Positions 45,241-56,808 of a stretch of DNA of 64,000 nucleotides are shown here, piece after piece. The notes beneath the pieces are model-generated. The model was given only the letters and a program-made list of their open reading frames with translations. It was not told the origin of the DNA and ran no database searches. Source of the DNA: Andrena cerasifolii (taxonomy: Eukaryota > Arthropoda > Insecta > Hymenoptera > Andrenidae); the NCBI RefSeq assembly GCF_050908995.1, contig NC_135120.1, positions 1,922,001-1,986,000 on the forward strand, read 5' to 3'. The position numbers and the translations under genes were made by a program. Within the stretch, counting starts at the first letter, position 1; every line of letters begins with the position of its first letter.

Positions 45241-45585
45241 AGTGACTTTGGATTGCAATTGCTTATTTCACAGCTCTTCATATGCGCTGGATGCACTCGC
45301 CGGTGCACTAGTCACTTTGGATTGCAATTGCTTATTTCACAGCTCTTCATATGCGCTGGATGCACTCGCCGGTGCACTAGTCACTTTGGATTGCAATTGC
45401 TTATTTCACAGCTCTTCATATGCGCTGGATGCACTCGCCGGTGCACTAGTCACTTTGGATTGCAATTGCTTATTTCACAGCTCTTCATATGCGCTGGATG
45501 CACTCGCCGGTGCACTAGTCACTTTGGATTGCAATTGCTTATTTCACAGCTCTTCATATGCGCTGGATGCACTCGCCGGTGCTAT
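45241..45585 (+). repeat. 69-bp minisatellite, about five near-perfect copies
   Basis: CTTTGGATTGCAATTGCTTA recurs every 69 bp from 45245. The copies look identical apart from the first junction and the last end. Because 69 is divisible by three, two forward frames stay open through the array (191 and 126 codons). It lies just beyond the 3' end of the minus-strand Mutator/YqaJ gene. Confidence 0.92.
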
Positions 45586-45607
45586 CGCGATGTTTTCATC
45601 CATCGTT

Positions 45608-48322
45608 TTATGTACTTTCTTGTGTACACGTAGCTGTTCCTCCTTTTTGTGTGTACGGAGGTTCTCTAATCGGCTGTTGTCGATTGTATCTGCTATCTAT
45701 AATTTCTGGCAACATGCAGTCCTCATAGAACTTGCTCAGTTTGTCTTTCATCTCTGTTGCCCAGAATCGATCATCTCTCGTTACTGTTGTAACCTTCATT
45801 CCTTTCGGCGTCCATAAACAAAAATAGGCCCGTTGCCTTTTCGTTATGTGCAATTGTCCTTGCACTTGATAATAGTAATGATGATTTTGATTCATGTCAT
45901 TACCCTTGAAAATACGCCGTATATTACCAAGTTGCTTTATTGCTTCAGCAGGTGTTAAATCCTTGGCCGATTCAGGACACTTTACTTCGACGATTTTATC
46001 ATGGTCCACGAGGCCGTCAGGAGTTGCACCTAAGTGAGGCACAGTGTCATCGATGAAGAGGCCACATGGTAGAATATGGATTCCTAATTCTTCTTCCATT
46101 TGTCTCAAGGCGTTTGCCTCGTTTTCCCTTCCGTATTGGAGAGCAGACAAATTTGGAAGTTGCGGGTACATTATACTCTTCTCAGTATTTGCCCGTGGTG
46201 TAGTGTTTCGTAATCGGCATACCTTGCCGAAATTGGATGCAGTTAGTATTTTTTTTCTATAACTAATCCACTTTTCACTATTCGCCTGATTGCGAGTTTC
46301 CTCTTCGATCTCGCATCGCATTCTTTGCCAGTCATGGAGAATAGCCGCGTGCCTTTTACATTCGGAAGAGTATACTGTCTCTTCCATATCTGGTTTTTCT
46401 GCGTTGGGGCCGTAATCCTGGTCGCACAACTGTTTTTTATTTCGGAAGGAGGATGCTTTCGCTTTTTTTTTATATTCACTTGCTTTTTCTGCTGCACGCT
46501 TCCGACGTCCTTCCAGCTTTCTTACCATGGTTGACGGCTCTTTATCCATTGCCCTACTGAATCTGCTAAACGCCTATTTTGTATTATATTGGACGACTGC
46601 AGCGGAGACTCTGCCCTGATACGAGCCCCCTCGTCCAAAGTTTATCCTTTTGCCTCCGATGAATTTGGCAATGATATTATTAAAACTTTCAACAGCATTG
46701 TTATTTAAACCGTGCAGCAAACTGTCAGCTTTAGGGAAAAGTGGCTGCATCGCTTCTTCGATACTCTGATAAATACCAGCTTCTCTCAACCTTGGTACGT
46801 AGTCCTCTCTGTTTGGATCAGAGTATTTCTTACAGAAGTATGCTAACTTCTGACACTCCTTGTGTTCACCGAAAACGTGACTCGGTACATTCCTCAAGTC
46901 TTCCTTCAAATTTCTTACTCGTTCCTCGAGTGTTATTTCTTCTTGCAACCGGTATTCTGCAGCTTTCTTTATACCAGTACGCAAGCGGAGAGCATTATTC
47001 TTTACGACAGCTCTTAGGTCTTTATCGCGGCCTTTTGTTGCGATTTCATTTATTTTTTTACTGAAATTGCGTAGCAGGTGATTGGTGCATTCTATTTTTC
47101 GTACCTGCACCAGGTAGTTTTTATATGGATCACTGTCCAATATCTTTTTGTACACACTGCTATCGCCATCGGCAACTAATATAGTGTATATTAGGCCGTG
47201 CATATCTATGCTGCAATTGAAGCCTTCGACAATAGCAACACTCTCCATGCCAGTTGAACTCTGATCACGGCCCCAGTTCTTGAAGCAACGATGCTCGCGC
47301 GGTTCTTCCTTCTTCGTACCTGCTATTTGGCAAGTCATGCAGAATTTATTCTTCACGCTGATGTACAGCACTTTCTTCGTGTAGTATCCCACGATGGCTC
47401 CTACGCCAGAGAGAGAACTGTAATCTCCTCTGCGGTAGGACCTTTTCATCCAGCTGCCATCCGCGACAACTGGAATAAACGGTAGATTGGATTCTGCATG
47501 TACGTCGCCTCTTCATATAGCTAATTCTTTCTCCTCTTTTCCTGCATCTTCCATTTCGCGTTGTGCGGCACTTCGAGGGCATCGATTAGGTCATTTTGAC
47601 ATTTCTCGTAGATCCTTTTCGTCATACAGGATACGTTCACGGCAGTCAGTATGTCCTCCAGTTGATTATATCCGCCGCCCGTCATCATTGTTGCGGAAAC
47701 AGCGGCGCGGTTGATATCCATAGTGGCATCACTCTTCCGAAGACAGGATATGTGCTCTGTGTATTTGCACATTTTGCACTCTACATAATACACATTTTCT
47801 AGTCCATTCCGTTGACATCTAATTATTTCAAAATGTTCGATGCCACAGCCAATAGTGGAATGTTTTCCAAGATTTTGTATTTGTTCGAAAACATACGGAA
47901 AATCAACGAAGTCTACTCCTTCTGAAATTGGATTTTCCGGCTGTTCTGGTTCTGTATTTTCTACCACCCAGTAATCAGCATCGCTTCCAACATCTTGAGT
48001 CGTTTCGTCGTTGATGTCTCTTACGGATTGTATCTCATCGCTGTCTCTGTCGAAATCTATTTCTTGCACAATTCTTTCTTCGTTCGACTCGAAATGCACA
48101 TCTTCTACAATTTCCTCTTCGTCCGCGTTGAAATTTATTTCTTCAATAATATCTTCTGCGTCCGTATCGAAATATACTTCTTCTACAATTCCTTCGATAT
48201 TTGGAGAATCTTGAAAATTTTCATCCGCAGCAGATGTGCTTGGATGTGTTCCGTACGAGATACCTGCTTCCGCCACGCTATCCTGAATTACAGTGAGGCA
48301 CGCTGTGTTCTTCAATCGTTGC
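45608..48322 (-). pseudogene. Mutator-like transposase plus YqaJ nuclease gene, main exon
   Basis: The exon starts after acceptor GTGCAG at 48323-48328 and joins exon 1 (53905-54029) in phase. The N-part has four acidic repeats (YFDTDAEDIIEE type), then CKMCKYTEHISC and the Mutator-like domain (ADGSWMKRSYRRGDY, GVGAIVGYYTKKVL, EGFNCSIDMHGLIY, NNNAVESFNNIIAKF). The C-part is a YqaJ-type exonuclease: KKILTASNFGKVCR, YGRENEANAL, GATPDGLVD, IVEVKCPES, YYYQVQGQLHI, the D...E-x-K...Q pattern of lambda-exonuclease-like enzymes. Breaks: a frameshift near 47500 and TAG at 46571-46573. Otherwise one protein of about 930 residues. Expected role: DNA transposition with an end-processing nuclease; the role of the nuclease is inferred. 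Confidence 0.85.
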
Positions 48323-48328
48323 CTGCAC

Positions 48329-49452
48329 GTAAAGAGTCAATAATCAGTAACACGTGGCACATATATAGAAATAAGAAAAACATACAGCAGAAAAGAAAAT
48401 CAAGCATAGTAAAAGAAGATATACAGTAAAATCTTGATGTAAGCGAAAGCCTCGGAACGATACCCCTGTACGTGTGAGACAATACTAACGCAATCAAAAT
48501 TTAAAATTTGTATTTTTGGTTTCATTTTCATGAAACTTCTACCAACATGTTTGTTACAATCTCCTAATTAAAATGATAGCAAATACAACATAAATCGGAC
48601 AACTTTTACTTATCGTGAATACGAATCGTTTATATTTATATAATTATCCAAACCATATCGTGTTTGGTGTCATTTTAATCAGAAAGTCCTCACAAATATG
48701 TTGGTAAACAATTTATAAAGAGAACCAAAAATAAAATACTTTTAATTGTGAACCTCGTTTGTATCGGTGTTGTCTCTCACCGATTTTCAATTTCGGATCG
48801 GGTTATACGATCGGCCCTCGAGCCATATTACACGCTTCACTGGTTCCAAGAGGGAACACTCCAACTAAGGGTGATATAAATTAACACCAGTCATACATAG
48901 TCATGATTTTAAACCCTAATCGAGATGTTACTGTGGTTCCTATATTTTTAGAAGTTTGTCGATAGAAGCCTCGAACGTAGGAGAAGAGAGCGAGTGGAAA
49001 AAAGGACTGCCGATTGTCTCCAACTTTTTCATTCGCTATACTTCTCTGCGGCCGAAACATATTACCACTAAATATGTGTTATTCAAATTATACCGTGTTT
49101 GGTGTCATTTATCATTAGAGAAACATCACAAATGTTACGATGCTATGTTCATGAGAATATTGTTATTGCATTACTGTGAATATCATTCTAATTTATCTTC
49201 GCGATACGAAGAAGGACGTGATACAAATGTTCTTCTTAGACAACGTGATCCCCTCGCTACGCAAACCGAAGGACATGCACTTTTGGCCCGTTTTCTTTTC
49301 ACACGCACACATCTGCACAACCGTCTCTGCTACTCGCAAGCGGAGGCAGCCACAAGCAGACATGCTGTGCTGCGATACGCGGCTGTGTGTGTGTGGAGGC
49401 ACGCGTGCACTTGACCGCGTGTGAAAAAGAATACTTTTCGCATTTCAATCCT
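48329..49452. other. Intron sequence with diffuse old repeats
   Basis: Part of the 5.6-kb intron of the Mutator/YqaJ gene. CGTGTTTGGTGTCATTT recurs at about 48658 and 49086, and 48500-48600 resembles 53585-53690 (AAATTTAAAATTT, then CATGAAA). No gene is supported. Confidence 0.45.
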
Positions 49453-50109
49453 GGGTAATTCAACGCAAAATCGGTCATTTTTCGGAGTACCATTTGGGAT
49501 TTTTGTGAAACTTGCATATGTTGTAGTCTTTAGTGATACATAAATGTATTTCAAAGCATATTTTAAATTTTCAACATTGTGGAAATTGACTTTGTTTCCA
49601 TTCAATTATAACTGTTGAACTAAGAGAAAGGTAAGAATGACCCGATATGAAAGTGTATAACTCTCAAGACAAATTCAACCATATGGTGTGCTATGACTTT
49701 CAAGGCCACCGAAGATTATGAATGAAAGAAATAGATAGTTGTATATTGTAGCACGCACGGCTGAGTCTGTCGAGCCGGTGCTGGACGGCGCAGCGTCACA
49801 TTCAATTAATTTTCATGCCACCAATTCTAAAGTGTTCGCGTTTCTGAAAACGTGACCATAAAGAGCACAAGTACGGCTGTATCCTCATTTTTTTCAAATT
49901 TTTAAATAGTGCCCTGCTAGTATAAAATTGCATTTGTTTAAAACAATTTCAGAAGGAATGGTCTAAAATTTGTTTTTTTTTATTGGGTACTTTTCCCCAG
50001 TGTAAGCACTCAAAAGCACATTCTTACCTGTCTCTTTGTTCAACAGTTATAATTGAAAACAGTCAATTTCCACAATCTTGAAAATTTTTAAACTCGCGTG
50101 GAATGACCC
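49453..50109. repeat. Foldback MITE, diverged copy A
   Basis: Inverted arms ending GGGTAATTCAACG at the left and CGTGGAATGACCC at the right, with a central part containing the CTGAGTCTGTCGAGCCGG block. Same family, opposite orientation, as 51651-52550. The right arm ends about 20 bp before a GA tract. Confidence 0.7.
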
Positions 50110-50130
50110 TCCTTGAATGTCTAGAATACT

Positions 50131-50211
<81 letters not shown>
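50131..50211. repeat. (GA)n microsatellite
   Basis: About 40 uninterrupted GA units. ORFs of Arg-Glu or Ser-Leu repeats across it are artefacts of the repeat. Confidence 0.97.
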
Positions 50212-50212
<1 letters not shown>

Positions 50213-51367
50213 GGTAATAATACAATTGAAATGGTACAACATTGTATATGACACACAGGACCATACTTCTAATAAATTATACCCTGAAGAAATAAAAATA
50301 TTGCCAAAAAAACATTTTGTCCTTTTGCGCATTCAGACAATACTCCGCAGAGAGGATAGACCGGAAAACCAAATCATTGTCATATTTTTAACGTTGTACC
50401 TCAATTCAACGAGGGGCTGCAGGGTGGTCTTTCGTTTTATGGAACGTTGTAAAATAATGAAGAAACGAAGGGTCCGAGAAACACGTGTCGTTTGCCTTTC
50501 GCGAAATAAACCCTACTTGACCGCGCCGATGTTGTAGATCCGTCTGGTTCTCGTCCACGAGCACGCTTTCCAGCACATCACCCTGTCTGTTTAGATAGCT
50601 TTTCGAAAGCGTGGAACTGACCTCGACTTTCGTTACCCTCGCACAAGGCGAGTCGATGGGGGCGCGCGAAGAATTGTTTTCGATTTTTCGGCAAGGGCTG
50701 CCTGTCTGTAGCACAGATGGGCAAAGTTTTTGCCTGTACGGCCCTTGGGGTCAGTTGGATTTTAGCTTGAGTCAGAACAAATATAATTAGTTTTCTTACG
50801 TCCGGATAGATGTTTGTGGTACTCAGGAATGCATGAAAAATTTCACGATCGATATTGCCAGGAAACGGGACCGTTACGTTTGTTTATTGTAGATAAAGTC
50901 AACCCTACACATCGGTGGGGATACCGATTACATATTACCCGGACGAAATCCCAACATAGATACATAGCGAGAAATCGAAATACCATCCTGTGACACGTCA
51001 ATAAAAGAATATACTGTTCTATTACAAAAAGTAACTGGACCTTGACATCGCTTCCAGTACTTCATTCTTTAAAAAAAAGTTTGTACCATTATGTCGGATG
51101 GGACTGATACTAAACAGGAATGTATTAAACAATTTTCACTTATTGGAGTAATTTGTAAGTAAGAAAAGATTAAAAAGGGGACAGTGTTACACGTATTCAA
51201 TAAATTCTGTCTCATCGTCCCTCTAGGTATAGGTATTCAACGAACGGTATTCTCCGATGCTCGCGGTTACTTCGTCGCTGTCAATGGGTCGTAAAAGAGA
51301 AGGATAGAATGCAGGTCGTAGCAGTCGAGAAATAAAGCCAGCGCCTCGGCTGCTAACACAGATACAC
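50212..51367. other. Intron sequence without recognised feature
   Basis: No gene or repeat that I can support on either strand. Confidence 0.4.
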
Positions 51368-51540
51368 AGTGTTGCCAGTGCAACGTTATGCGGGACCACT
51401 TATTTAGCGGAGGGGGAACACCTAAACGAGTGGTGGTAACGTGTGCGTCAGTGACGTCATCACGCACACGTTACAACCACTCCTGTAGATGTTCCTCTCC
51501 GCTAAATAAACGGTCCTGCGTAATGTTGCTGGCAACCCTG
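51368..51540. repeat. Near-perfect 173-bp palindrome (snap-back MITE)
   Basis: Ends AGTGTTGCCAG / CTGGCAACCCT; arms of about 86 bp meet at a central TGACGTCA (51451-51458), a consensus cAMP-response-element octamer. There are only a few mismatches along the arms. Inside the Mutator/YqaJ intron. Confidence 0.85.
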
Positions 51541-51650
51541 CAGATACACAACAATCTTTCAATAGCAATAACGGCTCAACTTTTTTACGTTTAATTTTTT
51601 CTGCATAAACATTTCTTTCAAATATTCATAACATTTTCCTGGTTATGGAG

Positions 51651-52550
51651 TCATTCCACGCGAACTCGGACACTTTTCGGAGTAACATTTCGGATTTTGG
51701 TGCAACTTGGATATGTTGTAGTTTATTAACATATCTCGAAGGATTTTTGAAAATTTAAAAAATTGTGGATGTTGCAGCTCTTTGAAATGTAGTGTTTACT
51801 TTTTTTCCAAAAATTGTAACTTTTGCACTAAGAAACCGATAAAAATGACCTTTGGGTGCTTACACTGGAGATATAAGAGTACCTAATAAAAATTATTTTA
51901 CTTCGAATTTGTGACCATTTATTTTGCAATTCTTGTAAACAAATGCAGTTTTACAATTGAAGGCACCCTTTTAAAAATTTGGAAAAATAGGAGGATATAG
52001 CCCTGTTTGTCCTCTTTACGGACATGTTTAAAAAAACGTGGACATTTTAAAATTGGCCAAATGAAAATTAATTGAATGTAATGCTGCGTCAAATCGCACC
52101 GGCTCGACTGACTGAGCCGTGCGATACTCGCAGCGGCCAAGCGGCTATATCTGCTATTCTTATACAGTGTTCTATAATATAATAAGTATTTGTAAAAAAC
52201 TGAAGAAGGAAAATTTTCTTCTGTTTTTTATACACAACATAATACGGTCTATCATCTTTTGGTGTTCGCGATATTTTCCGTGAATCGAAGGTGACCTTCC
52301 TAATAATTTTTATTAGGTACTCTTATATCTCCAGTGTAAGCACCCAAAGGTCATTTTTATCGGTTTCTTAATTCAAAAGTTACAATTTTTGAAAAAAAAA
52401 GTAAACACTACATTTCAAAGAGCTGCAACATCCACAATTTTTTAAATTTTCAAAAATCCTTCGAGATATGTTAATAAACTACAACATATCCAAGTTGTAC
52501 CAAAATCCGAAATGTTACTCCGAAAAGTGTCCGAGTTCACGTGGAATGAT
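51651..52550. repeat. Foldback MITE, copy B
   Basis: Arms TCATTCCACGCGAACTCGG... (51651-51895) and the inverse (52300-52550) of about 250 bp each, high identity. The central 400 bp includes GCACCGGCTCGACTGACTGAGCC and is shared, inverted, with copy A. Confidence 0.85.
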
Positions 52551-53108
52551 CCTATGATGAGAGCAAATATGATATAATGTCGACCATTTTTGGTCGAAAC
52601 CGATATTACATCGTGTAACGTGTACGAGAAAATCTGTGTGAAAATATCTTGCTACGAAATAGAATTCGCTTTCAGCGTAGTAGTATCCACAAGTGGAGGG
52701 TACTTTAGAAGTCATAAACATTGCCCGGACTGGGCCAAAGGTTTCCAGTGAGGCCTGGAGAATGTTTCGAAGAATGCGCTTTTCAATGAAACAATTTTGC
52801 TGAAGATACACATGGACGTATATATTGCGGACAAAATTCAACAAAAGAAAAAGCACTGTGTATTTCGTATTCCACGAGTAACTACATATGCTGAACATCG
52901 AATCGCAAATAATTGATGATGTCGCTAATTTTAAACATTATCTTCTACGTCACATAAATAGAATTTAAAGTGCATGTTTTAACCATTCGAAGCTACGTAC
53001 AACGATTGAAATAGTCGCAACTGCATTATAAAGGAAGCATACCTAACGAAACGCGGATAGTTTGAAAGTTTTATGCTAATAAAACGCATATAGTTTCTAT
53101 AACATATA
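52551..53108. other. Intron sequence without recognised feature
   Basis: No gene supported; short minus-strand ORFs only. Confidence 0.4.
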
Positions 53109-53579
53109 CAGGGTGTCCTACCTAAGTAGCATTTCTGACGGAAAAGAATTGTCCAGCCTTTGGGCCTGCCATTTCTGGCGTAGACCTTTGGCAGGTAAGT
53201 ATCCATTTCAACAGGCAGTGCCACCCGTGGCGCCAGTAAGACCGCCCCCGGTTTTTGCCATTCCAGAGGGGTTTCTTGCAGTGAAAATCAGTAAATTTGC
53301 AAGCGCAATATCTTAAAAACCAGTGGAAATAAAGTGTATACATTAAAGCTTATTGAATTTGTCTTGGAACGCACTATCAACTCAGGTGTTCAAAAAAAAT
53401 AGTTCCATTTGAAAAACCGAACTTGACCATCGTATCTTTTAAAATAATAATCGAAAACAAAATTCGTTCGCGCTAATAAATGGGCCCCCTCGAACCATGC
53501 AATTCCCTATTTTTTTTATATTTTTATCGACAATACTTTAAGAGATATCGCGCTGTCCACTCCTTAGTGGGACACCCTG
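53109..53579. repeat. TA-flanked MITE (CAGGGTGTCC ends)
   Basis: Ends CAGGGTGTCC / GGGACACCCTG flanked by TA (53107-53108, 53580-53581), 471 bp, no coding region. Tc1/mariner-type by target and ends. A rearranged relative is at 1488-2150. Confidence 0.8.
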
Positions 53580-53904
53580 TATAACGAAATTTAAAATTTC
53601 TACATTTCGTCTCATCGGCATGAAAGTTGCAGGAACGTGCTGTTGACATTTTTTCACATCAAAATGAGTCCAAGCACGATATAAATCGGATTATTAATTA
53701 ATTAAATAATGATGAACATGCGTTGCGGTGCGCATAGCATAGAATATGCGTACGTAAAGCGTGAAAGATAGCTGTGTTGATATACATACATATTTGAAGA
53801 ATATGAATAATACTATATTATATACAATAAAATACCGTGCTACTACTACTACTACATCTCAGACTATGACTTCATACAAATCTGTACCATAAAACGTAAC
53901 TTAC

Positions 53905-54029
53905 CTTTCTAGACGTTTTTTATTTTTTCTGGACAAACGCTTTACAGATAGCATAGGGCGCTTCCTTTTTATATCACCCTTCGAATTGCGCTGGTTTCTG
54001 GCATCTGCGGCTTCATTCTTTGATTCCAT
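53905..54029 (-). CDS. Exon 1 of the Mutator-like/YqaJ gene
   Basis: From ATG 54029 (MESKNEAADARN) it encodes a short, strongly basic N-terminus (KRKRPMLSVKRLSRKNKKRL) that could act as a nuclear localisation signal. It ends AAAG then GTAAGT, an excellent donor. Joining to 48322 splits an arginine codon and keeps frame. An in-frame ATG at 54098 would add a hydrophobic segment and is less likely. The other Mutator-like relic also begins MESK (37271), which supports this start. Confidence 0.72.
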
Positions 54030-55032
54030 GGCAATGGAATGATCACACACACTTATCAACACTACAGTGACGAACCACGCGGAAATGGAACAATTCACAA
54101 ATTATGAATATTCCATATATCAATATCCGCGCATCAAATAAAAGCCCGATTGCTTTCTCCGTCTTCACCGTAGTGCAAACGACAAGAAACTGATGAGCTA
54201 GCGTTGTCGGTGCATTGGTTACAGATGCTGAGAGGCTAAACAGAAAATGGTGGGAAAGGGACGGATATACGCGTCCTGTTCCTCTCTTTCTCATTAGGAT
54301 TGGTGGTATGCTGATACATTTACGTAGATTGTATCTATTTCCGGGAATACTGTCTGGTGCTCAGAAATGTGCACAGGAAAGAATTTTTAATTATCCTGTG
54401 CATACTCTTTTGACGTATCACCGACTTTATTAGCGAGGAATTCATATTTCGTTCTACCATTATCGTTTCCCATTTGCCTGACGGTGATGAAGGAACACCC
54501 GCAAGTATGCGCGAGCACGCGCCGCGTTTTCAAACCTTTGCGCATTCGAACTTTTACGCGGGCCGATGACGCTCTGCTCGTTCCTTGGTGCGAGTGAAAT
54601 ACAAAATCTTGAGGGAGTGAGAAAGGCAATTTGGGCCCTGTCCACCCTTGAGGGTAGCAAAGGCTCGATCGTCAGAAAAAAAGCGACTGCCAAGCAGTAA
54701 AGATCGTAAGTACCTTCGCGCTTGCTATCCCTGTCTTTTTCACTATATGTGCCGGTTATTCTGAAAGTGGGCCACGTCCAAATTTTTCGTTTGTTACATT
54801 TCACTTATTTTTTATGTATTCTATCAACGTGATATATGATAAACGTACAGTTCAATTTCTTTTCTTTTTAAATTTCGACCGACGCCACTTTCATAATAAC
54901 TGACATACTTCTACATTTTATTTCCAAACCAAGACTGTATTTAGACATATTCCGGGTAAAGTTTCCGATTACCGTCATAGTATTGTTGTAATTTTTTGTG
55001 CAAAAACTATCGTGTGAACTGTGATTGTTTGA
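54030..55032. other. Upstream region of the Mutator/YqaJ gene
   Basis: Should contain its promoter. No gene or clear terminal repeat of the transposon was found here. Confidence 0.35.
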
Positions 55033-55380
55033 GTGTCCGCGTGTTTCACAAGCTGCGTATCGCCATTGCGAGGCTGCCTCGCATGGCACACCTCGCGGAG
55101 TGGACAGTCTGGAGACTACCTCGACCATGTTTATTTTACGAGGCATCAGCAGTCGATTTTTCGACGTGCTCAAAGGTGCCTCGCAGCCCCATGATCAAAA
55201 ATCGCATGGCTCGGGCGACGCAAATATCCTGCTGGAGGTAGCGCGAGACTGTCGCACGCGCCTCCCTCGCAAAGTGATCATGATCGAGATAGTCTCCAAA
55301 CTCGCCACTCCGCGAAGCGTGCCTCGCGCGGCAGCCTCGCAATGTCGATATGCAGCTTCACGCTCAGAGATTCGTGCATT
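55033..55380. repeat. Inverted-repeat element (GCGAGGCTGCCTCGC block)
   Basis: Arms around 55033-55130 and 55277-55380 mirror each other (CATTGCGAGGCTGCC / GGCAGCCTCGCAATG). ORFs on both strands through it are mirror artefacts. Confidence 0.75.
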
Positions 55381-55773
55381 CATTCCCACGTAGAATAAGA
55401 AAGTTGTGTTATAGTTTACCCGCGAAATGTCTAGAAAGAGTATATACATTCGGGTGCTATGGGCTTCCTTTAGTTGAAACTGAAGGCAAGTGATGAAAAT
55501 TAAAGTTTTTAAGCATCAGAAGTGGAAAAATCGAAAATTTTAAAATCACAAATGTTGGAAATTTGAAAATTCAAATATTTTGAAACTTGATAACTTCACA
55601 ATTACAAATTTTGAAAATGTTTGAATTTCAAAGCTTTCGTACTTGGAAATTGCAGCATTTAGAAATCTGAAGATTCTCCTCATCCGCTAAATCTTGCCTA
55701 AAGGAAGCCTATATTGTACCCAAATGTACTAACTTGATAAACGTGTACTCTTCTCAGAGTTTGGAAAAATGTA

Positions 55774-55932
55774 ATCTAATTACAAATCATAAATTACGAA
55801 ATGTAAATGATTACACATTATTTTCTGCAATCCTTTTTAGATAGTTGACAAAATTGTGGTCAACTACCTAAATTACAGAAAATAATGTGTAATCAATCAC
55901 ACAATTACGTAAATTGTAATTTGTAATTAGTT
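55774..55932. repeat. AT-rich palindromic MITE
   Basis: CTAATTACAAAT...ATTTGTAATTAG with arms of about 70 bp; the inner block ATTACACATTATTTTCTG and its inverse are near-perfect. Segment 55381-55773 beside it holds no feature. Confidence 0.78.
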
Positions 55933-56024
55933 TACATTTTGGCCAACTATGGCTCTTCTACTACACTGTCAAATTCATTTTAATTACGTTCAATAGTTTC
56001 ACTGATTCTTCGACTCTTTTTTAG

Positions 56025-56333
56025 ATGTCTGGAAAAAAAAGTAAGGAAAGGACTCCGTCTTTGAGACGGAGACAACAGCCTCCGTCCCCAAGACGGGATT
56101 GTGGCAGCCGGCAGACTCCGTCCCCGAGACGGGATCGCAGCAGCCGGCAGACTCCGTCCCCGAGACGGGATCGCAGCAGCCGGCAGACTCCGTCCTCGAG
56201 ACGGGATCGCAGCAGCCGGCAGGCTCCGTCGTCGCGACGGAGTCCGTCCAGCAGCCGAACTCCGTCGTCGGGACGGAGTAGCCGAGAAATAGCGGCGGCT
56301 TATCGGCAACTCGCGTTGCGGTTGAAGAAGGAG
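56025..56333 (+). CDS. SR/RGG-rich small protein, exon 1
   Basis: ATG 56025 (MSGKKSKERTPSLRR) leads into four tandem 12-residue units of the type QTPSPRRDRSSR (36-bp DNA repeat), then a helical stretch REIAAAYRQLALRLKKE. The exon ends GAG then GTATGT and joins exon 2 in phase across 96 bp. The Ser-Pro-Arg-Arg units resemble SR-type RNA-binding or protamine-like tails. I do not recognise the gene. All three forward frames are open through the repeat, but only this one splices to an RGG-box exon, which is why I favour it. Confidence 0.6.
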
Positions 56334-56429
56334 GTATGTAGATACGTAGGCGATACATTCTCACGAAAGTGTGAAAACGTTTACACATTATTGCAGTAAT
56401 TGACGTAAGATTTATTTTTCATATTACAG

Positions 56430-56603
56430 AACAGGGAGATGAGGAGGAAACTTAGAAAATCAGAATATGGAAGAGGAGGAAGAGGTGGGAGAGGAGGAAG
56501 ACGAGGAAGCGGTAGGAGAGGAGGAAACAGTAGGAGAGGAGGAAGAGGAGGCAGAGGAGGAAGAGGAGGAGCAGGATGTATAATATATAATTTTTATAAT
56601 TAA
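56430..56603 (+). CDS. SR/RGG-rich small protein, exon 2
   Basis: After acceptor ATTACAG it encodes NREMRRKLRKSEY and then an RGG/RG box (GRGGRGGRGGRRGSGRR), ending CIIYNFYN and stop at 56601-56603. The spliced protein is 160 residues: SR repeats, a basic helix (a possible leucine-zipper-like or RNA-binding helix) and an RGG box. RGG boxes bind RNA and are arginine-methylated. It could be a host gene or a transposon accessory gene. Confidence 0.58.
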   Translation, partial: NREMRRKLRKSEYGRGGRGGRGGRRGSGRRGGNSRRGGRGGRGGRGGAGCIIYNFYN

Positions 56604-56660
56604 ATTTTAAAATAAATAATTTTTTCTCATATTTTTAGTCGAAAGCCTTTCATCCGTCGA

Positions 56661-56755
56661 CCATGAATAATTTTCTCGTATTTATTAGTACTTTAGTTGC
56701 GAATCATATATTTAGTCGAGAAAGTACGAATAAACACGAGAAAATTATTCATGGC
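56661..56755. repeat. Strong hairpin
   Basis: CCATGAATAATTTTCTCGT and its inverse, 33-bp arms (56661-56693, 56723-56755) with a 29-nt loop and few mismatches. It lies 58 bp after the SR/RGG gene stop and could act on its mRNA 3' end, or be a small MITE. Confidence 0.75.
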
Positions 56756-56808
56756 CGACAATTGAATTCCCCACGTTTCAAATAAAAATTGGCTCGGGTT
56801 ATAATGCT

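Noticed and set aside
45242..45817. 191-codon ORF with a 23-residue repeat
   Set aside because: Direct product of the 69-bp minisatellite; another frame is equally open.
50103..50537. ORF with Arg-Glu repeats
   Set aside because: Translation of the (GA)n tract.
55025..55393. 122-codon ORF
   Set aside because: Lies across an inverted-repeat element with mirror ORFs on the other strand.
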